A DNA stretch of 64,000 nucleotides from Tetragonia tetragonoides. Its lineage: Eukaryota > Streptophyta > Magnoliopsida > Caryophyllales > Aizoaceae. Under the pieces are notes generated by a model. That model was not told where the DNA came from, did not search any database, and saw only the letters and a list, made by a program, of their open reading frames with translations. Of this stretch, positions 35,810 to 48,737 are shown in pieces; the first letter of the stretch is position 1, and each line of letters begins with the position of its first letter. Both the position numbers and the translations under genes were made by a program. The stretch covers positions 31,408,766 through 31,472,765 of the forward strand of contig CM076147.1 in the NCBI GenBank assembly GCA_038025085.1, written 5' to 3'.

Positions 35810-35975
35810 TAGAATATACTGAAATATGTAGATATTTAGTTATTCATATTAGGCTTATGTATAGTCAGGCCCTTATGTGTGTATTAGGGCTACGGCCCAA
35901 CTTCCCTTCTGTAAACACTCGGTATATATTGTTAATAACAAAGAGGTAATCGTCACGGAATTATACAAGATAACA
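35807..35975 (+). repeat. 3' LTR
   Basis: Same length as the 5' LTR with five substitutions and no indels by eye. Confidence 0.9.
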
Positions 35976-35980
35976 CCAAC

Positions 35981-37957
35981 GTGGAACACTCAACCTCCAC
36001 ATAAACATAGCAAATAAGCTACTTATTAAATCAGTAATCAATAATCATTAATCAAATTAAATCAGCTTCAATAAGTAGAAGTGAACAAACCCTTATTGAG
36101 TTGTATAATAATCGAAAATTATTGATAACAGAAATGTCAATAACTTCTTCTCCTTCTTCTTTTCTTAATCAATAACTTGTAATTAAGTATAATAAGATGC
36201 AAGATCAAAAAGTTCAAACTTACATATATAACGACCTTTGTTGCCATTTTGACTAGTGACCCTAAAGTATTCACTAGGAAGTCTGTGGGTCATGTTTCCC
36301 AGATAGTATAGAGGTAAGTCGAATTGCGTGAGTGAATGCATCGATCAGCTCTTTGGCGAGGCTGACTTATTACGTGATCCTATAATTCCAAAACTATGTA
36401 CTTTAACAATTTCACTCTATTTTCCGGGATCTTCACCTAAATTATATGTACGTACAAAATCATGCAATATGGAAGTTCCCAAATCCCATCGTAGTGTATA
36501 TCTTTAGAGTGATCTGCATGCTTGCATTGGCAATGCCAAACATGGGGCAATGTAGTGGGATTTCCACTGAACACGGAAACTGAAAGTAAGAATGACTACA
36601 ACACGCACTTGCTTGTTTGTAGCCATTGTTCGAAGAAAGCTAGCAGTCTAAATATATAACCATTTTCGGACTAAACTACGCCATGGCATGTGCTTAGTGC
36701 AGCTTGACGATGATTTGCAAAGAGCATGGGCTATTTCTTTGACAGCGACTACAACTACTTAAATGTATTAAGAAACAATAAATAAATTTTGCAGGATATA
36801 TATGTGGAAAATGAACGGATCAACTTTGTGTACTAATTTTGGATCTCTCTCCCCCCACTCCAATAGAAAATTATATAAACCATCAAGCAAGAATCAAGGG
36901 TGGTGATCAAGTGGTTTCAAGTTTACTCAAAGTGTATTTCATGTTTTGTGTTGATGTCTTCTAAGAACTATGCTTGTCCCTTGATGACGTTACGTTTACG
37001 ATGTCAATGCTTGCGATGGTTGTTTAGCTAGTTTAACTTGTTCACTGTTGAACACAAGAGTCCAAACATAACATAGCGGGAAATACCTGATCATCATTCA
37101 CTTTCATCTTATAAAAATCGAATATTATGAAGTGTTACGATAACATGCTAACGTCGTATTATTGCTTTAAATTAATAATTAACTTATTTGCTAATTGATT
37201 TGAATTATAAAATAGTGTATTGATTAACTTTGTTTAGAAAACAACCTGTACCGCTTCTATTCAAGTAATGGAGGCACAGCCAAACGCATTATATGTATTT
37301 GTATCAAGAACTAACAAATGTAGTCTAGGCTCTACACTCTAGACATTGAATTTAAAAGGATTGAACCATTTCAAGTACAGGAGAAAGAATGTATTTTCTT
37401 CAATGTAATCTCTTTAGCACGTAGCTAGGTCTTCAAGTATTGTGGCTGGATGACAATCTGCAAAGATCTTGAAGCGTTAAGGATGACAAACAGATTTCCG
37501 ATTGTCCTACTCTCCTACCACCCCATCGCCTTGAATGTTCAGAATGAGATATCTTCCTTCAGGATAATTTGCATTCAAAACACTAGACAAATCTCCCGTT
37601 TCAGTCAGATTTTCCCATTTCGACGTGTGTATTATAGTAATACGGCGTATATTACTATCTATTTTTGGATTGTTTTTATGTGCTTGTCATTCGAGTTTCA
37701 CATCATTGCAAGGTCTGGTTACTAGATTCAAGCGTACGCGAGAAGTAAAGGCCCCTCAATTGAGTGACATAGACGCTAGCTAGATGTGTGCAAGAATGGG
37801 GGGGAGGGAACACGAAAAACTCAACTTTCTCCGTCATTCTATCCCATGGCGTGAAAAAGTGATGATTTATACAAGTTCCTTCCGTTCCCATCATATATAT
37901 GCTAGTGTTAACATAACTTAATGATGGAATAATTTCACCCACTGTAAGCTTGCTTCC
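35981..37957. other. Intergenic spacer, 3' flank of the DUF1639 gene
   Basis: AT-rich. I see no gene: the ORF at 37450-37725 lacks any recognisable domain and overlaps a small palindrome (AGTAATACGGCGTATATTAC). Confidence 0.5.
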
Positions 37958-40900
37958 CTATTCGGAATCAGACTCAATGTAGTTGCCCATTGCCTTTAAT
38001 CCTCGTGGTTTCTGCGAAAGAAGTAACAAAGAATGTAAGCTGCAAAAACATGAACAGATTACTCCTCATGTCTCAACATCAATTTGTTGCTTACCTTTCT
38101 AGAGGTCTTCTTCTCTCTAACCTCATACCGCTCTAGTGTTAGATCGCACAGCCATCCTCCTGGGCTTACCAACTGCACAAGTTGAAACAAGAAGATTTCA
38201 GCTAAGCTCCATTGATGTTATTTAAACAATGTTTCAATATCAGTCATAAAACTTTTGAGTCAGAGAAATTTCTATTTGCCAGAGTAGCACAAATAACTGC
38301 CAACTAATACAAAACCAACAAACTTACTCACAAGCACTATTTTATAGAGTTGGAATTCTCTCTATTTTGTTTGCTCGATTTGGGAAACGAAAGCCTCCAA
38401 TGTCCAATTCTATTAGGAAATAGAGAGATGCCTAACCCTGTTGTAACTTAGTGCCCTTAGAAGGATAATGATCTTGACTTTTGAGTAAAGGTTGAGAATA
38501 ATACTATAATATTCAATTTTCTGGTGATCAATGTGTACATTACTACTTTTTTTAGGCCAATATGTCTATTTGACAACATTTTACAGAATGTATATGTGTC
38601 TACCAGGAGGATATAGAGTTGGCATCATTATTGTTGCCCTTGTTCGCAAAGGGATATAATAGAACCCGGACTTTTGGTTCCACTATCCATTCCTGACTCC
38701 TGTGTCATGAGATAAAGACACGAAACCACCAATGAGACTGACCCTCATTCTCGTCTTCATTCACATGTCTAGTTTATTTCCAGATTAAGTGACCCCCCTC
38801 TCTAACTTTGCCTACCTACCTAACTGAAGCTTCAGATCATAATTTGTTCCTTCACCAAATATGTAAATGGTCCCTTTAATTAAAGTCTTCTAATACTGCA
38901 AGCTAAAAATTACTAGAGGCGTGGGTGATATAGATCAGTAGATCTACCCCCCGATTTCGTGGTCTAGACCCGGGATCGAGCCCTCATGCTAAGCCTTTCA
39001 ACAAATCCCCCTCCCCTCTTAACAAAGGCAGTCAAGCTCCCACCTACAAAAAATAAATTACCAATATTATCTTATTATGGCTGAATTGGTACAAATTCCT
39101 AACTTTCCGATTCAAATAAGTTCACAAGTTCACAAGTTCGAAGGGTGCTGGCACTTCCCTGAAAGCTGAAGTAATTCCAACTTTTCTTTTATGCATTATT
39201 TATGTTTTGGCAGGAATAATTCCAACTTTGCAGCTTTAGTAATTACCCTTGTCGACCTTTCTCCCTTTATGCCCCTCTTTGAATTGTTTTATTGAACAAA
39301 CCTATGAAAAAATGGATAATAATCTAGGTTCATTATCACTCCTGGTATACAATTTCAACATTAAATGCCCTTCAAAATGTATACTGAACTGTTCATATGC
39401 GTCAGTTAAAAACTAGCAATATTTATTTGAGTCAATGAACTCATCTTTATTTTTATTTTTATTTTTGGTGCAGAATGAACTCAACCTTATTCATGATCAA
39501 AAAATGCCACTTCAAACTGACAAATTGTTAAAAACAACTGGCAAATGATATCCATTTTGGGACACCCTAAAATGAGTAACAATGTCATTTTTTTTTCTTC
39601 TTATTTCAGGAAAATTAATTGAACTAGGACACCCTAACATTATTTAAAATCATAATAATAACAGTAATAAATCAATAATAACAAGGCAATAAATATTAGT
39701 AACAGTTGAATAATAATAATCAAATAATAATAACACAAGGCAAAGAGGAAACAGAGAGGAAAAAGGCTTACATTGAGGGTACGTTGAACAAACTTAGCAC
39801 GTTTTTTGGGTCTTTGTGGAAGCTTAGACCCTTTAATTGCCATAAAATCTTCTTCTTTTTCTTTATTTGTCAAAGCGATCATAAATTTGGGTGGCCAAAC
39901 GACGACGTCGCTACCACCTGAAGATGAACCTCCTTTATCAGACGACGCCGTTCTGCCACCGTTAATCATCAAATTATTATTATTAATCTCGTGATTGTGA
40001 TGATGGGCCCCACCACCACCACCACCCTTTTTTTCTAATCTCTCCGGTGAGGCCAACCCTCTTACTCCGCCATTGGTCTGGTAATTTTGGTGTCCTTTCA
40101 TTCCTGATCCGCTCTCTGAATTCCTGCCATAAATTAAAAACAAATTAAATTAATAAACATTATTAAAAAATATAGATATTTTTAATATTTGGGTTGATAA
40201 AATAAAAAAATGAATTAGGATTTTGTTTAACAAAAGTAAAGTAAATTACGAGTTTGCCCTTATTGTATGTGCTAGAAATGTGACAGAATTTGCGTAAGAA
40301 GGTGAGGGTGGTATTTTGGGTTTTTTTGGGTGTATGCGAATAAGAAGAGTGGAGAGAGAGAGAGATAAAAAGGAGAGAGAAAGAGAGGACGTTGCTTAGC
40401 TGAAAGGTTGAGATATTTGAGACAAGTTTGATTTGATTCTATAATAATAATAGTAGTAGTAATAATTTAAGAAGAGAATGGAGATGCGATTTGCAATGGA
40501 TTTAGAGCCGTTGGATTAGAAATGTGTCAAAAGAGAAAGGGTACGTGTCAAAGGGTGAGTAGGCTAGTATAGTTCTACTAATCTAAGGGTAGAGATGATA
40601 TTGCTAATGTAGACGTAGCAATAGATGTGTCTACTTTCTTTTTTGCTAAAAAAATGACCCAAAAATGAGTCACAAAGATGGTCATCATAGGCATGAAATC
40701 GACAATGGAGAGAGAGAGAGAGAATTCATTTGTGACTTGTTATGGAAGGGGTGAGATCATGTACACGGTCACGTAAAAGTTGATGTGCAAGCCAAAATGT
40801 CAATTTAGCAACATATTATTGGATGTCTTTCTCTTTGTTTTCTTGAAAGAAATGAAGAATTTTGACATTTGTAGTCCACCGACTTGTTAATTAGCCTAAC

Positions 40901-43304
40901 TAATTGGTAAAGTATTACGAAATTGTATGCAAAGCTCAATTAGATAATTAGGCAACAATAATAAATCAATATTGAATAGTCAAATAGAAGATTAGGTAGA
41001 TCGCCAAAAATATTAGGTATTAATGAACAAACAAAGCTAACATTAACAAAAAAGGTTTCAAGCCTAAAATTCCAAATAATAAACAAATATCATGCACCTT
41101 GCTATGGTTGACTTGATTAGAACAAATTAAATATATACAAACCAAGACTAAATAATTTGCACCAAAAAAAAAACCAAGACTAAATAATCATGAGGGCTTT
41201 AAAAGGGTGTTGCTGTACTAGGTCAGTACCCGTGCGATACACGAATATAACTAAAACATCATTGTTGAAATGGAGGCGATCCCAACTAGATAGGTATATA
41301 TCTTTGAGATAAATCCTCAACACAAAGAAGTGCAAATCGCAATATGATGTGACAACAATTTCGTACCAAGTTCGACTTATAACCGATAGGTCAAAAAAGT
41401 CTCAGAGTAAAGACTAGCTCACCAAAATGGGTAACGGATAACAAAGAAGTCTAAATAAAGGCAAGAGTTGATTCATTTAGGCCGTTGTTGGGCTGAGAAT
41501 ATGGACCAATGGGCTATATTGAACAGCCCGTGATGCTGACCAAATGGGCCCAACAATGGAGAAAAAGGTAGAAGACTTCTACCCTCCTTCACCATTCAGG
41601 GCATTACACTAGATGATGGTCCACCTAATCGTTGGCCCTGTTTGGCAATTGGCTGGTGATATTAGGTGTTGGCTAATGGCTGATTGCTGGTGATCGATGG
41701 CTGGTATTGTTAGCTGGTTTGACCGGCTGGTAACATTGGATGTCTGAAAAGAGATATTTGGTAACATTAGCTGGTTATATGTAAAATGACCTATAAGGAC
41801 ATTCATATGATTGAGGAATTTGATGGCATAGAAGTAAATAATTGGAAGTCTTGGACTATTATGTCAATGGACTACATTAATGCCACCAGCCAATACCCAT
41901 AAGCCAACCTCATTAGCTTTTCAAAAGTTGGCTTGTGGGAACCCAAAAACCAACATCACAAGCTAACATCCAAACACCAATATTGGATGGTGGACTGGTC
42001 AAACATCCAATTTTTCCAAAAATCACCCCAAAAGCCAACATCCAAACACACCCGTTACATAAGTGTAATGTGGGACCCCCCAGAAATATAATTTGCTTTT
42101 AAGAGACTTTTCCACGTCTTACGACTTCCATCACGAAAATAATCGCAGAATATGCATCCGGTTCCTATCCGCTACACTTTCATTTTTATATTTTTCTTGT
42201 GAATAACGAGTGCTAAGAAATGGGCAAAAATGTTCTCCTACTAGTTAAACAAATAATACAATAAAAACTTCAAGAATGGAATGGAACGAATTTCTACACC
42301 AAAGCAATTCTTATGCACAATGATATACAATCATTGTAGCTTACAACTTTTTTTATGTGAGAAGAAGGATAAAATTGCTCTTACTCTTTGGGATTTCAGG
42401 GGGTATTTGTGGTAGAGTGAAAAAGGGGAGAGGAGAGAGATTGTCTCATAAAAAGATTGTAAGGTACAATCATTGTATGAGATTCATTTTCCAGTTCTTA
42501 TTGCCTAGACTCTGAATTCACGCAACTATAATGGACCTAATAAAGTATAAAACTAAGCCTTGAAAAAACAAAATAATGACTAAAAAAAATAAACTCGGAG
42601 TGGAAAGTACGAGTGTGTTCTTTTTCACTTATTGGACCTTACCCAATCAGTGGAAATAAGTGTCAAAACATTACCCAATTAGTGAAAATCGGTGACAAGA
42701 CATTACCCAATCAGTGAGAATAAGTGGAAAAAAAACACACCTACAACCAAAAAAAATGAAAGTCTTATTGGTCGAGTTTCATTTTCATTGGGTTATACTA
42801 GTTTTATCGGGTTCACAATCCACACAACTACTTCGACCCCCGGTAATTTGCGCAAGCCCGCATGAAGGCCAATAGGCCCAATATTGTACATATTTCAGAC
42901 GTACAAAGAAACCCAACCCACTACCTCACCTCTAATCAAGAACCTGAAGTATATTTTGTGTATTTGTATTGATGTGTCAGTGTCACATCACATGTGTGGG
43001 TTAGATAATTGTTCAGTCTAGAGAATTATCTAACTCAAACCATTGCTTCAGATTACTACATTACAAACTACGAACCTAACTTCAGTTTATGAAGTCATTC
43101 AACAAATACACGGATTGTAAGAAATGAGAGAAATCTAAGTACACTGTCAAAGAACCAGAAAATCATCAACAAAAGGGGGAAAAAAAACCCCAAAACAGCA
43201 TAAACGGGTACCTGACTGAGTTTGCCAAATGCAAGGCAAAAATTAGATGACTTGTGTAGTTGTGTTCTTCCCCCCGAAGAACACCCTCCAAGATCAATTT
43301 TCTG

Positions 43305-43345
<41 letters not shown>

Positions 43346-44345
43346 CCCTTTCTATCTCAAGAATTGGAGTACTAAAATGGAACTATGAACCATCTTAGAG
43401 ACAAAGCCTAGATATTTCCCACTGACTGAAAACAAAATAATAACGTAAATGTCCATATCACAAATTCACAAAGGATTATTCGAGGAACAGCCAAAGCAGC
43501 CAAGCAATGCTTGCGTGTAACTTGCATGCCATCGCTCATTTTAGATAGCCATCCAACAACACACCCCAAAATTCCCACAAAAAAAGGCAATAAAAAAAAT
43601 AAAAATTAAAAAATGATGGGTTCTTAGATAAAGCCAAAGGCACAAAAAAAATTGGCCCTTGGAAACATGAAAGCCCTACATAACCATTATACCAATACCA
43701 TATTATTGGTAGGCCATCGCCACAAGCTAAAACCCATCACCAAAAATCTACCCACCCCATTGAATCTAATTTACTCTTGTCATCATCAACACATTATAAA
43801 GTCGATCTCTATTTGGTCAGTTAGCTTCAAAATTCATATTCCATATGATGATCAAACCAAATACACAAACATATCAATTAAAATTCACTACAAATGCACA
43901 AACAAGACAATTTTTAGCAGCAGTAGCAATTGATGGAATTTTACCTGAGGATGCGTTGAGGAGGATGAGCCGGGGAAACCGCCCGTTGGCGGAGATTGAA
44001 ATGTCCATTGCTAGTGTGATTCCCACCATTAACCGCGTTATTGTTGTTGTTATTGTTATTGTTATTGTTATTATCGGATCTGACCACCCGTCTGACGGTA
44101 GTCCGTTGGACGGGTGCAGTCTCATCCTTGACTTGGATCTTCATACACCGGAGGCGCTTCCGATTCCCCCACCGCAACACGAAATCAGCGGATTGGGGAG
44201 GTTTAATTAAGGTCTCCCCAATTATATGCCTCTCTCTAAGGCTTGTTGTTGTGGTGGTGGTGGTAGTGATGGTAGTGCTGCTATTGTTATTGTTATTGTG
44301 GTGGGAATTATGCTGTTGATGATGCTTTACTACCTCCTTTTCCAT
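37958..44345 (-). CDS. DUF1639 family protein, four coding exons
   Basis: Minus-strand exons 44345-43945, 40123-39772, 38172-38095 and 38011-37958 join with consistent phases into 294 residues. The first exon has low-complexity H/N/T stretches (including a run of twelve Asn), then VLRWGNRKRLRCMKI at residues 55-69, a block typical of this family. The second exon ends with VVVWPPKFMIALTNKEKEED and LPQRPKKRAKFVQRTLN. The third encodes LVSPGGWLCDLTLERYEVRE and KKTSRK, and the fourth KPRGLKAMGNYIESDSE. DUF1639 proteins are plant-specific; their function is not established. The basic RPKKRAK stretch could be a nuclear signal. The first intron is 3.8 kb and contains MITEs. No lesion is seen. Confidence 0.88.
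41634..42053. mobile_element. MITE, 420 bp, in the DUF1639 intron
   Basis: Left end GGCCCTGTTTGGCAATTGGC; right end in reverse GGGTGTGTTTGGATGTTGGC. GTT lies outside both ends (41631-41633, 42054-42056). The interior is rich in GCTGGT/AGCCAAC repeats in opposite orientations. It resembles PIF/Harbinger MITEs (GGCCCTGTTTGG tip, 3-bp duplication), though GTT is not their usual TTA/TAA target. Confidence 0.65.
42611..42741. mobile_element. Short MITE-like element, 131 bp
   Basis: Inverted ends GAGTGTGTTCTTTTTCACTT and, in reverse, GGTGTGTTTTTTTTCCACTT, with TAC outside both ends (42608-42610, 42742-42744). Inside, TTACCCAAT(C/T)AGTG is repeated three times. Confidence 0.5.
43307..43342. repeat. 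(TC)n microsatellite
   Basis: About 18 CT repeats in the large DUF1639 intron. Confidence 0.9.
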
Positions 44346-46430
44346 TTTATACACCTGTCCCCATCACAAACAAATATAAGTATTTAGACAAATGTACAGA
44401 TCTAGTCAGATTATTGGATGATTGACTCAAGTTAATCATCAGGATCAAAGGGTATGTAACTCGGGTTAATACTTGCTAATTAAAGTGATTAAACAAGTTA
44501 AAAAGATAACCAAAGTGCTATTTTAGTGCTCAAAACTCAAAAGCTTCTACAGTTCTACCATGTTCAAACATTTGAAAAACTCATCTGAGAAGTGAGAGAG
44601 AGGGAGAAAGTTTATCATGAACAGTAACCACCAACAGTGATTTTTTTTTTTTTTTTAATTTATTTTTTCTTGAACAGACAGAATTATTTGGGACCAAATT
44701 GATAATCACATCACATATAAAAAAAACTAAAATTAAATTTAAAAAACATTTCTACTCAAAGGATAAAGCAATTTCGCAAGAAGGTGATCTGCAATTTCAT
44801 AGTAAAAGAAAAAAAAAAAAAAAAAACACTCAATAGTTACTAAAGCAGAGAACCTCCATGAGACTTCTGAGACACATCATAAGTCGTAAAATCAAATTCA
44901 AAAATAGTAAAAGAAAACGGCAAAAACGATAACTTCCAGGAAAATAGAAATCAAAAACCGCCGTGAGAAATTCTGAAACACATTACTTCACCGGAAAAAA
45001 GAAAATCAAAAATCAACAAATACTCGTATCTCCACTGAAAACTTGAAAAAATCGCAGGAAAAGATTTGTAAAACTTTTTTTTTTTTTCTTTTTTTTAGGG
45101 TGAAAGTGTGAAACATGAACAAATGGAAACTGGAACGAATTACCAAGGGAAAGAGAGAATTTGCGGAACTAGGACATTGCATTACCTGAAAATGTTTCAA
45201 TATCCTGTAAACTAAAATCAGGCTTTCGAGTTTCAACAACCTTGGAATCTCAAACAGGATGAACAAAAACACAGATTCTTCAATTATCTGCAATAATGAA
45301 AAAGAGAATCAAAGACGATTAGAAGGTTAACAACACAAAACAACAAGCAACGAATGAATTCGGACTTGAATTATTCACCTTTACAAAATCATTAGCAGAA
45401 CTTCGAAGATCGGTAACCGATTGACTCTTCAGTATCAAAAACCACTGATTTTTTGATATCGAAAATTTTGAGCTGACACTTCTTATTTGAGCCTGGAAAT
45501 GGCTGAGACCTTCTTTTCTCCGAATTGAGCCTGAGATATGGAGATTCAGTAGCAAAGTCAATAATTTCGCTAACAAAATCCGAAAATCATAATCAAAATT
45601 ACTCCTCTTTCAACTCTCTCGCCATTAAGGACCTTTGAATATCGAACCTTTCTGTTCCGGAACAAACCGATAACTTGAGAATCGCTCGATTTCCTGTAAC
45701 AAAGGAAATACAACAAATGAGAAAATGAAACACAATAACATGATGAAGATGAAGATGAAGATGAAGCGAGAATGACGAATCCAAAATCTCACTCTCTCTC
45801 TCTCTCTCCTCGTTACGCACCTTTGCAATTCGAATTTATGCTCGAAAACTTGATGAAATCACCAACCAGTTGAAATCTATCGATTTGAGAGAAAGAGAGA
45901 GAGTTAGCTGATAAGAGAAGAAATTCAACAACAACAAAAATGACGAGTTTGTTTGATGAAATTGATCGGAATTAAGTAAGGAAAAACAACTCAGCAACGC
46001 ACCTCAAATCCTTTCGTCAACCGTAAATTGCATCAACAACAACCAGTTTTTTTCTTTTTTATTTCTGTCAACAATTTAACACATTTTTCATGAGTCTCCA
46101 TTGCCGTTCTTTCAGTTTAATTCAACAAATTATAAAACTTTCAAACTCTGTTCTTGAATTTGGAAGCACAAACCTTCCAAAATTTTCAAACCAAATCACA
46201 AAATATTACTTGCTTCAGATCGTCAATTATAGGTAAAAATTACTCATTTCTTCACTCATTGAGTCTCTGTTTCTTGCATTTCTCAGAGAATTCTGAATTG
46301 AGGAGAGAGAAAACTGAGGAAGATGAAGAGCATATGAATGAGAGAGAAAGAGAGAGAGAGAGAGAAGCTTGGCTTTTGTATTTTGATGATGAAATGCGAA
46401 AGAGAAAGAGAAAAAAATGAAATGTTCTCT
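44346..46430 (-). other. 5' leader of the DUF1639 gene, probably spliced
   Basis: There is no large coding ORF, yet several plausible splice sites lie on the minus strand: an acceptor GGGACAG near 44355 just before the ATG exon, an exon about 45291-45188 bounded by ATTGCAG and GTAATG, and donors GTGAAT near 45380, GTGCGT near 45819 and GTGCGT near 46001. The region between the TATA box and the ATG is 2.1 kb, so 5'-UTR introns are likely. A short upstream ORF (ATG near 45627, MARELKEE) is visible. Exon boundaries need transcript data. Confidence 0.5.
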
Positions 46431-46453
46431 CTCTCTCCTCTTCAAACTGCCTG

Positions 46454-46460
46454 TTTTATA
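46454..46460 (-). promoter_or_regulatory. TATA box of the DUF1639 gene
   Basis: On the minus strand GGGTATAAAACAGG is followed about 20 bp later by a GA/CT-rich leader (GAGAGAGAGAGA), a typical plant core promoter. Confidence 0.65.
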
Positions 46461-47279
46461 CCCACCCTTTTTTTTTCTTCAACCCCATCGTTACATCACA
46501 GCCGTTGATTATAAATCCAACGGTTGTGACATCGTCTTCTTCATAAACCGTGACGATCTTTTAACTTATAACGGCTGTAAATGTGACGGGCGTTAACAGA
46601 TCTAACGGAATCTTTAACCTCCCGTTACAATAATAATATTATTAGCCAATCTCTTTTTTCATTTGAATTTTTTTATTTTTTATTTATTTTAATTATTTGT
46701 TTCTCGTTCATCGAAGAGAGGATGTGCAGTGGAGTGGTGGTGTGAGCTAGTAACCAGGAGGGGTGGTTAGCTAGAAGTTTGGTTTTTTTATCTTAACCAT
46801 AGTTAGCAGTAAGATGTGGTCATCCTCAAGTTTTCTTTCTTTTGTTTTTCAACGTTTTTTTTTTTTTTTTGTGCGATATTTCTGAAGTGAAGGTTGATCC
46901 TACAACTTACGAGTTACGAGTCCAGTTGATGATAGGTTTAATCCTTAAAACGTGGGTATTTGGAACTACCTACAAGTACTGTACTACCTATCCGTAGACG
47001 GTAGATACGGCCTCTCTTCTTTTTTTAAGGTAATAGTACAGAATTAAAATTGCAAAAGAAATCAGATTGTAGCACTTCTAGCAAATTTCGTCCCAAGAGC
47101 GTTTTTTTTAAGCGCATCGAAAACAACGAAATTAAAAAGACATAGAGTACATTATACACGTGAAATTTTACCTGCTCATGAGCGAGTGTTCTCATCAGCT
47201 TTTTTCATGATTGGCCCAAAAAAAAATGAGGCCCAATAAGTACTTAATAGTGGTTGAGTAATATACACCTGAAATTAGT
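46461..47279. other. Intergenic spacer
   Basis: Promoter flank and AT-rich spacer with a T run at 46856-46870; no gene is seen. Confidence 0.5.
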
Positions 47280-47718
47280 ATTGAATTGCTACACTATACA
47301 ATTTCAAATTACAATAGCAACTCTTAGCTATAGAACTCGCCACTTGATTGTCTCTCTAAAGCAATTATATATAAATCTCCAAATCTTTAATAGACTTCAT
47401 GTTTTCCCTACATTCTAATATTAAGTTGGTGAAAATATCCCTTTGTGAATTTGTGCGGGCAAAAATGTTTATTGCCTCCAAACAATCTGAGTCGAGTTGC
47501 ACTTTTTTCCACTTGTGTCTACTAACGAGTTTTAGTCCTTTCAAAATAGCCAAGAGTTCAGTGTGAGTTGCTGATTTTGCCACATATTTGAGTCTAAAAC
47601 CCATAATCCAGTCACCTACCGAATTCTTCAAAACCCCTCCAATTCCAGCAATGGAGGTTGTGGGATCAAAAGAAGCATCAACATTAAGAGATAAATAGTC
47701 AACATTAGGGGAACCCAT
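47280..47718 (-). pseudogene. RNase H domain remnant (LINE-type)
   Basis: The minus-strand ORF at 47718-47365 reads LSLNVDASFD, SIAGIGGVLKNSVGDWIMGF, THTELLAILKGLKLVSR and VQLDSDCLEAINIF, the first three acidic motifs of a plant-type RNase H (D, E, D). The final motif appears in another frame past a stop (RDNQVASSIAKS, about 47345-47305), so the fragment is broken and lacks the catalytic His. The rest of the LINE is missing. It is probably a decayed LINE tail; a free-standing RNase H-like gene is possible but less likely. Confidence 0.7.
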
Positions 47719-47984
47719 TTTACATGTCTAGTTTGCTCACAAAGCCATTTTTTTTAGTAGATACAATCTTTCAAGAGAAACTTTTTACAAATACGATAAC
47801 CCGTATTGCCATTTCGTTTGTACAATTAGAAATGAGATTCTTTACAATCAATTTTTCCGATCAATTCCTCCACAGACAATTTATACTAACGGTATTACTA
47901 ACGCATAAATAAAAAACAATAATTTTCAGCAGTAAAATCTAACAACACGGTTGCTTTCCCCCAATTCAAACTCTAATAGTGCAA

Positions 47985-48190
47985 TCTAGCTAGAGGGTGG
48001 AGGTGAGCCATAAAATGAGTTGCTTGATTACCACTTCTCCTAACAATAACATGACTCCAAGAACAAAAGAAAAAACAAGATGAAAACCAAACAATTTACT
48101 ATAGACATTGCCTAACTAATTATTTGGAAAAGATCTACTGTGAAGCATGGTGATAACTTGAAGACAATCGCTCTTCACCACAATACTATC
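47985..48190 (-). pseudogene. Second RNase H remnant
   Basis: On the minus strand VKSDCLQVITMLHS (about 48185-48145) and, one frame over, SWSHVIVRRSGNQATHFMAH (about 48062-48003) match the third and fourth motifs of the same RNase H family. Only scraps remain. Confidence 0.55.
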
Positions 48191-48737
48191 ACATCACTTC
48201 TGTCATGTCATCTTCTTAGAGGGACAAGGAATGGAACAACTTGCATAATGGAGCAGAATGTGAGACAAATTAAAATACAGAAGGGGATGTAGTGTAGGAA
48301 CGAAGTTAGGGATTGAAACCGAACGATGTGGAACAAATCAAATTGCGACAGAACATAGTACGAATAAGACCCAAAAAAAAAAAAAAACAAAAAAAAACTA
48401 AAGATTGAGTCCTTCGCGATGTGTAAGGGCCCTAAGAGGGAAGGGACGAAGGTTAGGGAGAAACCTAAGAGTACTTAATACCAAACTCTGATGCCATGGC
48501 TAAAGAGTTCTGGAGGAAGGGGGAAATTTGCAAACAACAAACATGTTGTATGTATTTTGTTACCCATACCGATAAACCAGAATAGCTAAACAAACAAAGA
48601 GTTTATGGCACATTAACTAAAGTAGTTGTTGGGGTTTCTTAATGGAATATGGAAAATGGATATTACACAAGGGTAGATCCATTCCTCCGAGGTCGGGTTC
48701 ATTTGGCCCCAACTAACCCCTCTTTCTCACACCCACA
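48191..48737. other. Spacer
   Basis: No gene. On the minus strand near 48500-48480 TGGCATCAGAGTTTGG resembles a copia primer-binding region, possibly an old LTR-element scrap. Confidence 0.35.

Larger units (their letters stand above)
30748..35975 (+). mobile_element. Ty1/copia LTR retrotransposon, 5,228 bp
   Basis: Two 169-bp LTRs (30748-30916 and 35807-35975), both TGATAGAATA...GATAACA, differ at five positions by my reading. CCAAC is directly repeated outside (30743-30747, 35976-35980). A PBS follows the left LTR and a purine-rich tract precedes the right one. The order gag - protease - integrase - RT - RNase H defines Ty1/copia. Coding regions carry several frameshifts and stops, so the element is not autonomous as read. 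The interior at 32000-32650 is unusually C-rich and encodes Pro/Ala-rich gag linker. Confidence 0.93.

Noticed and set aside
38926..39060. tRNA-like or SINE sequence (GGGATCGAGCCC)
   Set aside because: B-box-like match only; the A box is weak, there is no cloverleaf by eye and no target duplication found.
43941..44354. Separate Asn-rich gene at 43941-44354 (minus) and antisense ORFs there
   Set aside because: The minus-strand ORF is the first coding exon of the DUF1639 gene: splice sites and phase join it to 40123. The plus-strand ORFs are its shadows.
48440..48530. Minus-strand LTR/PBS of a copia element
   Set aside because: Only a PBS-like match (TGGCATCAGAG); no LTR ends or coding region could be tied to it.
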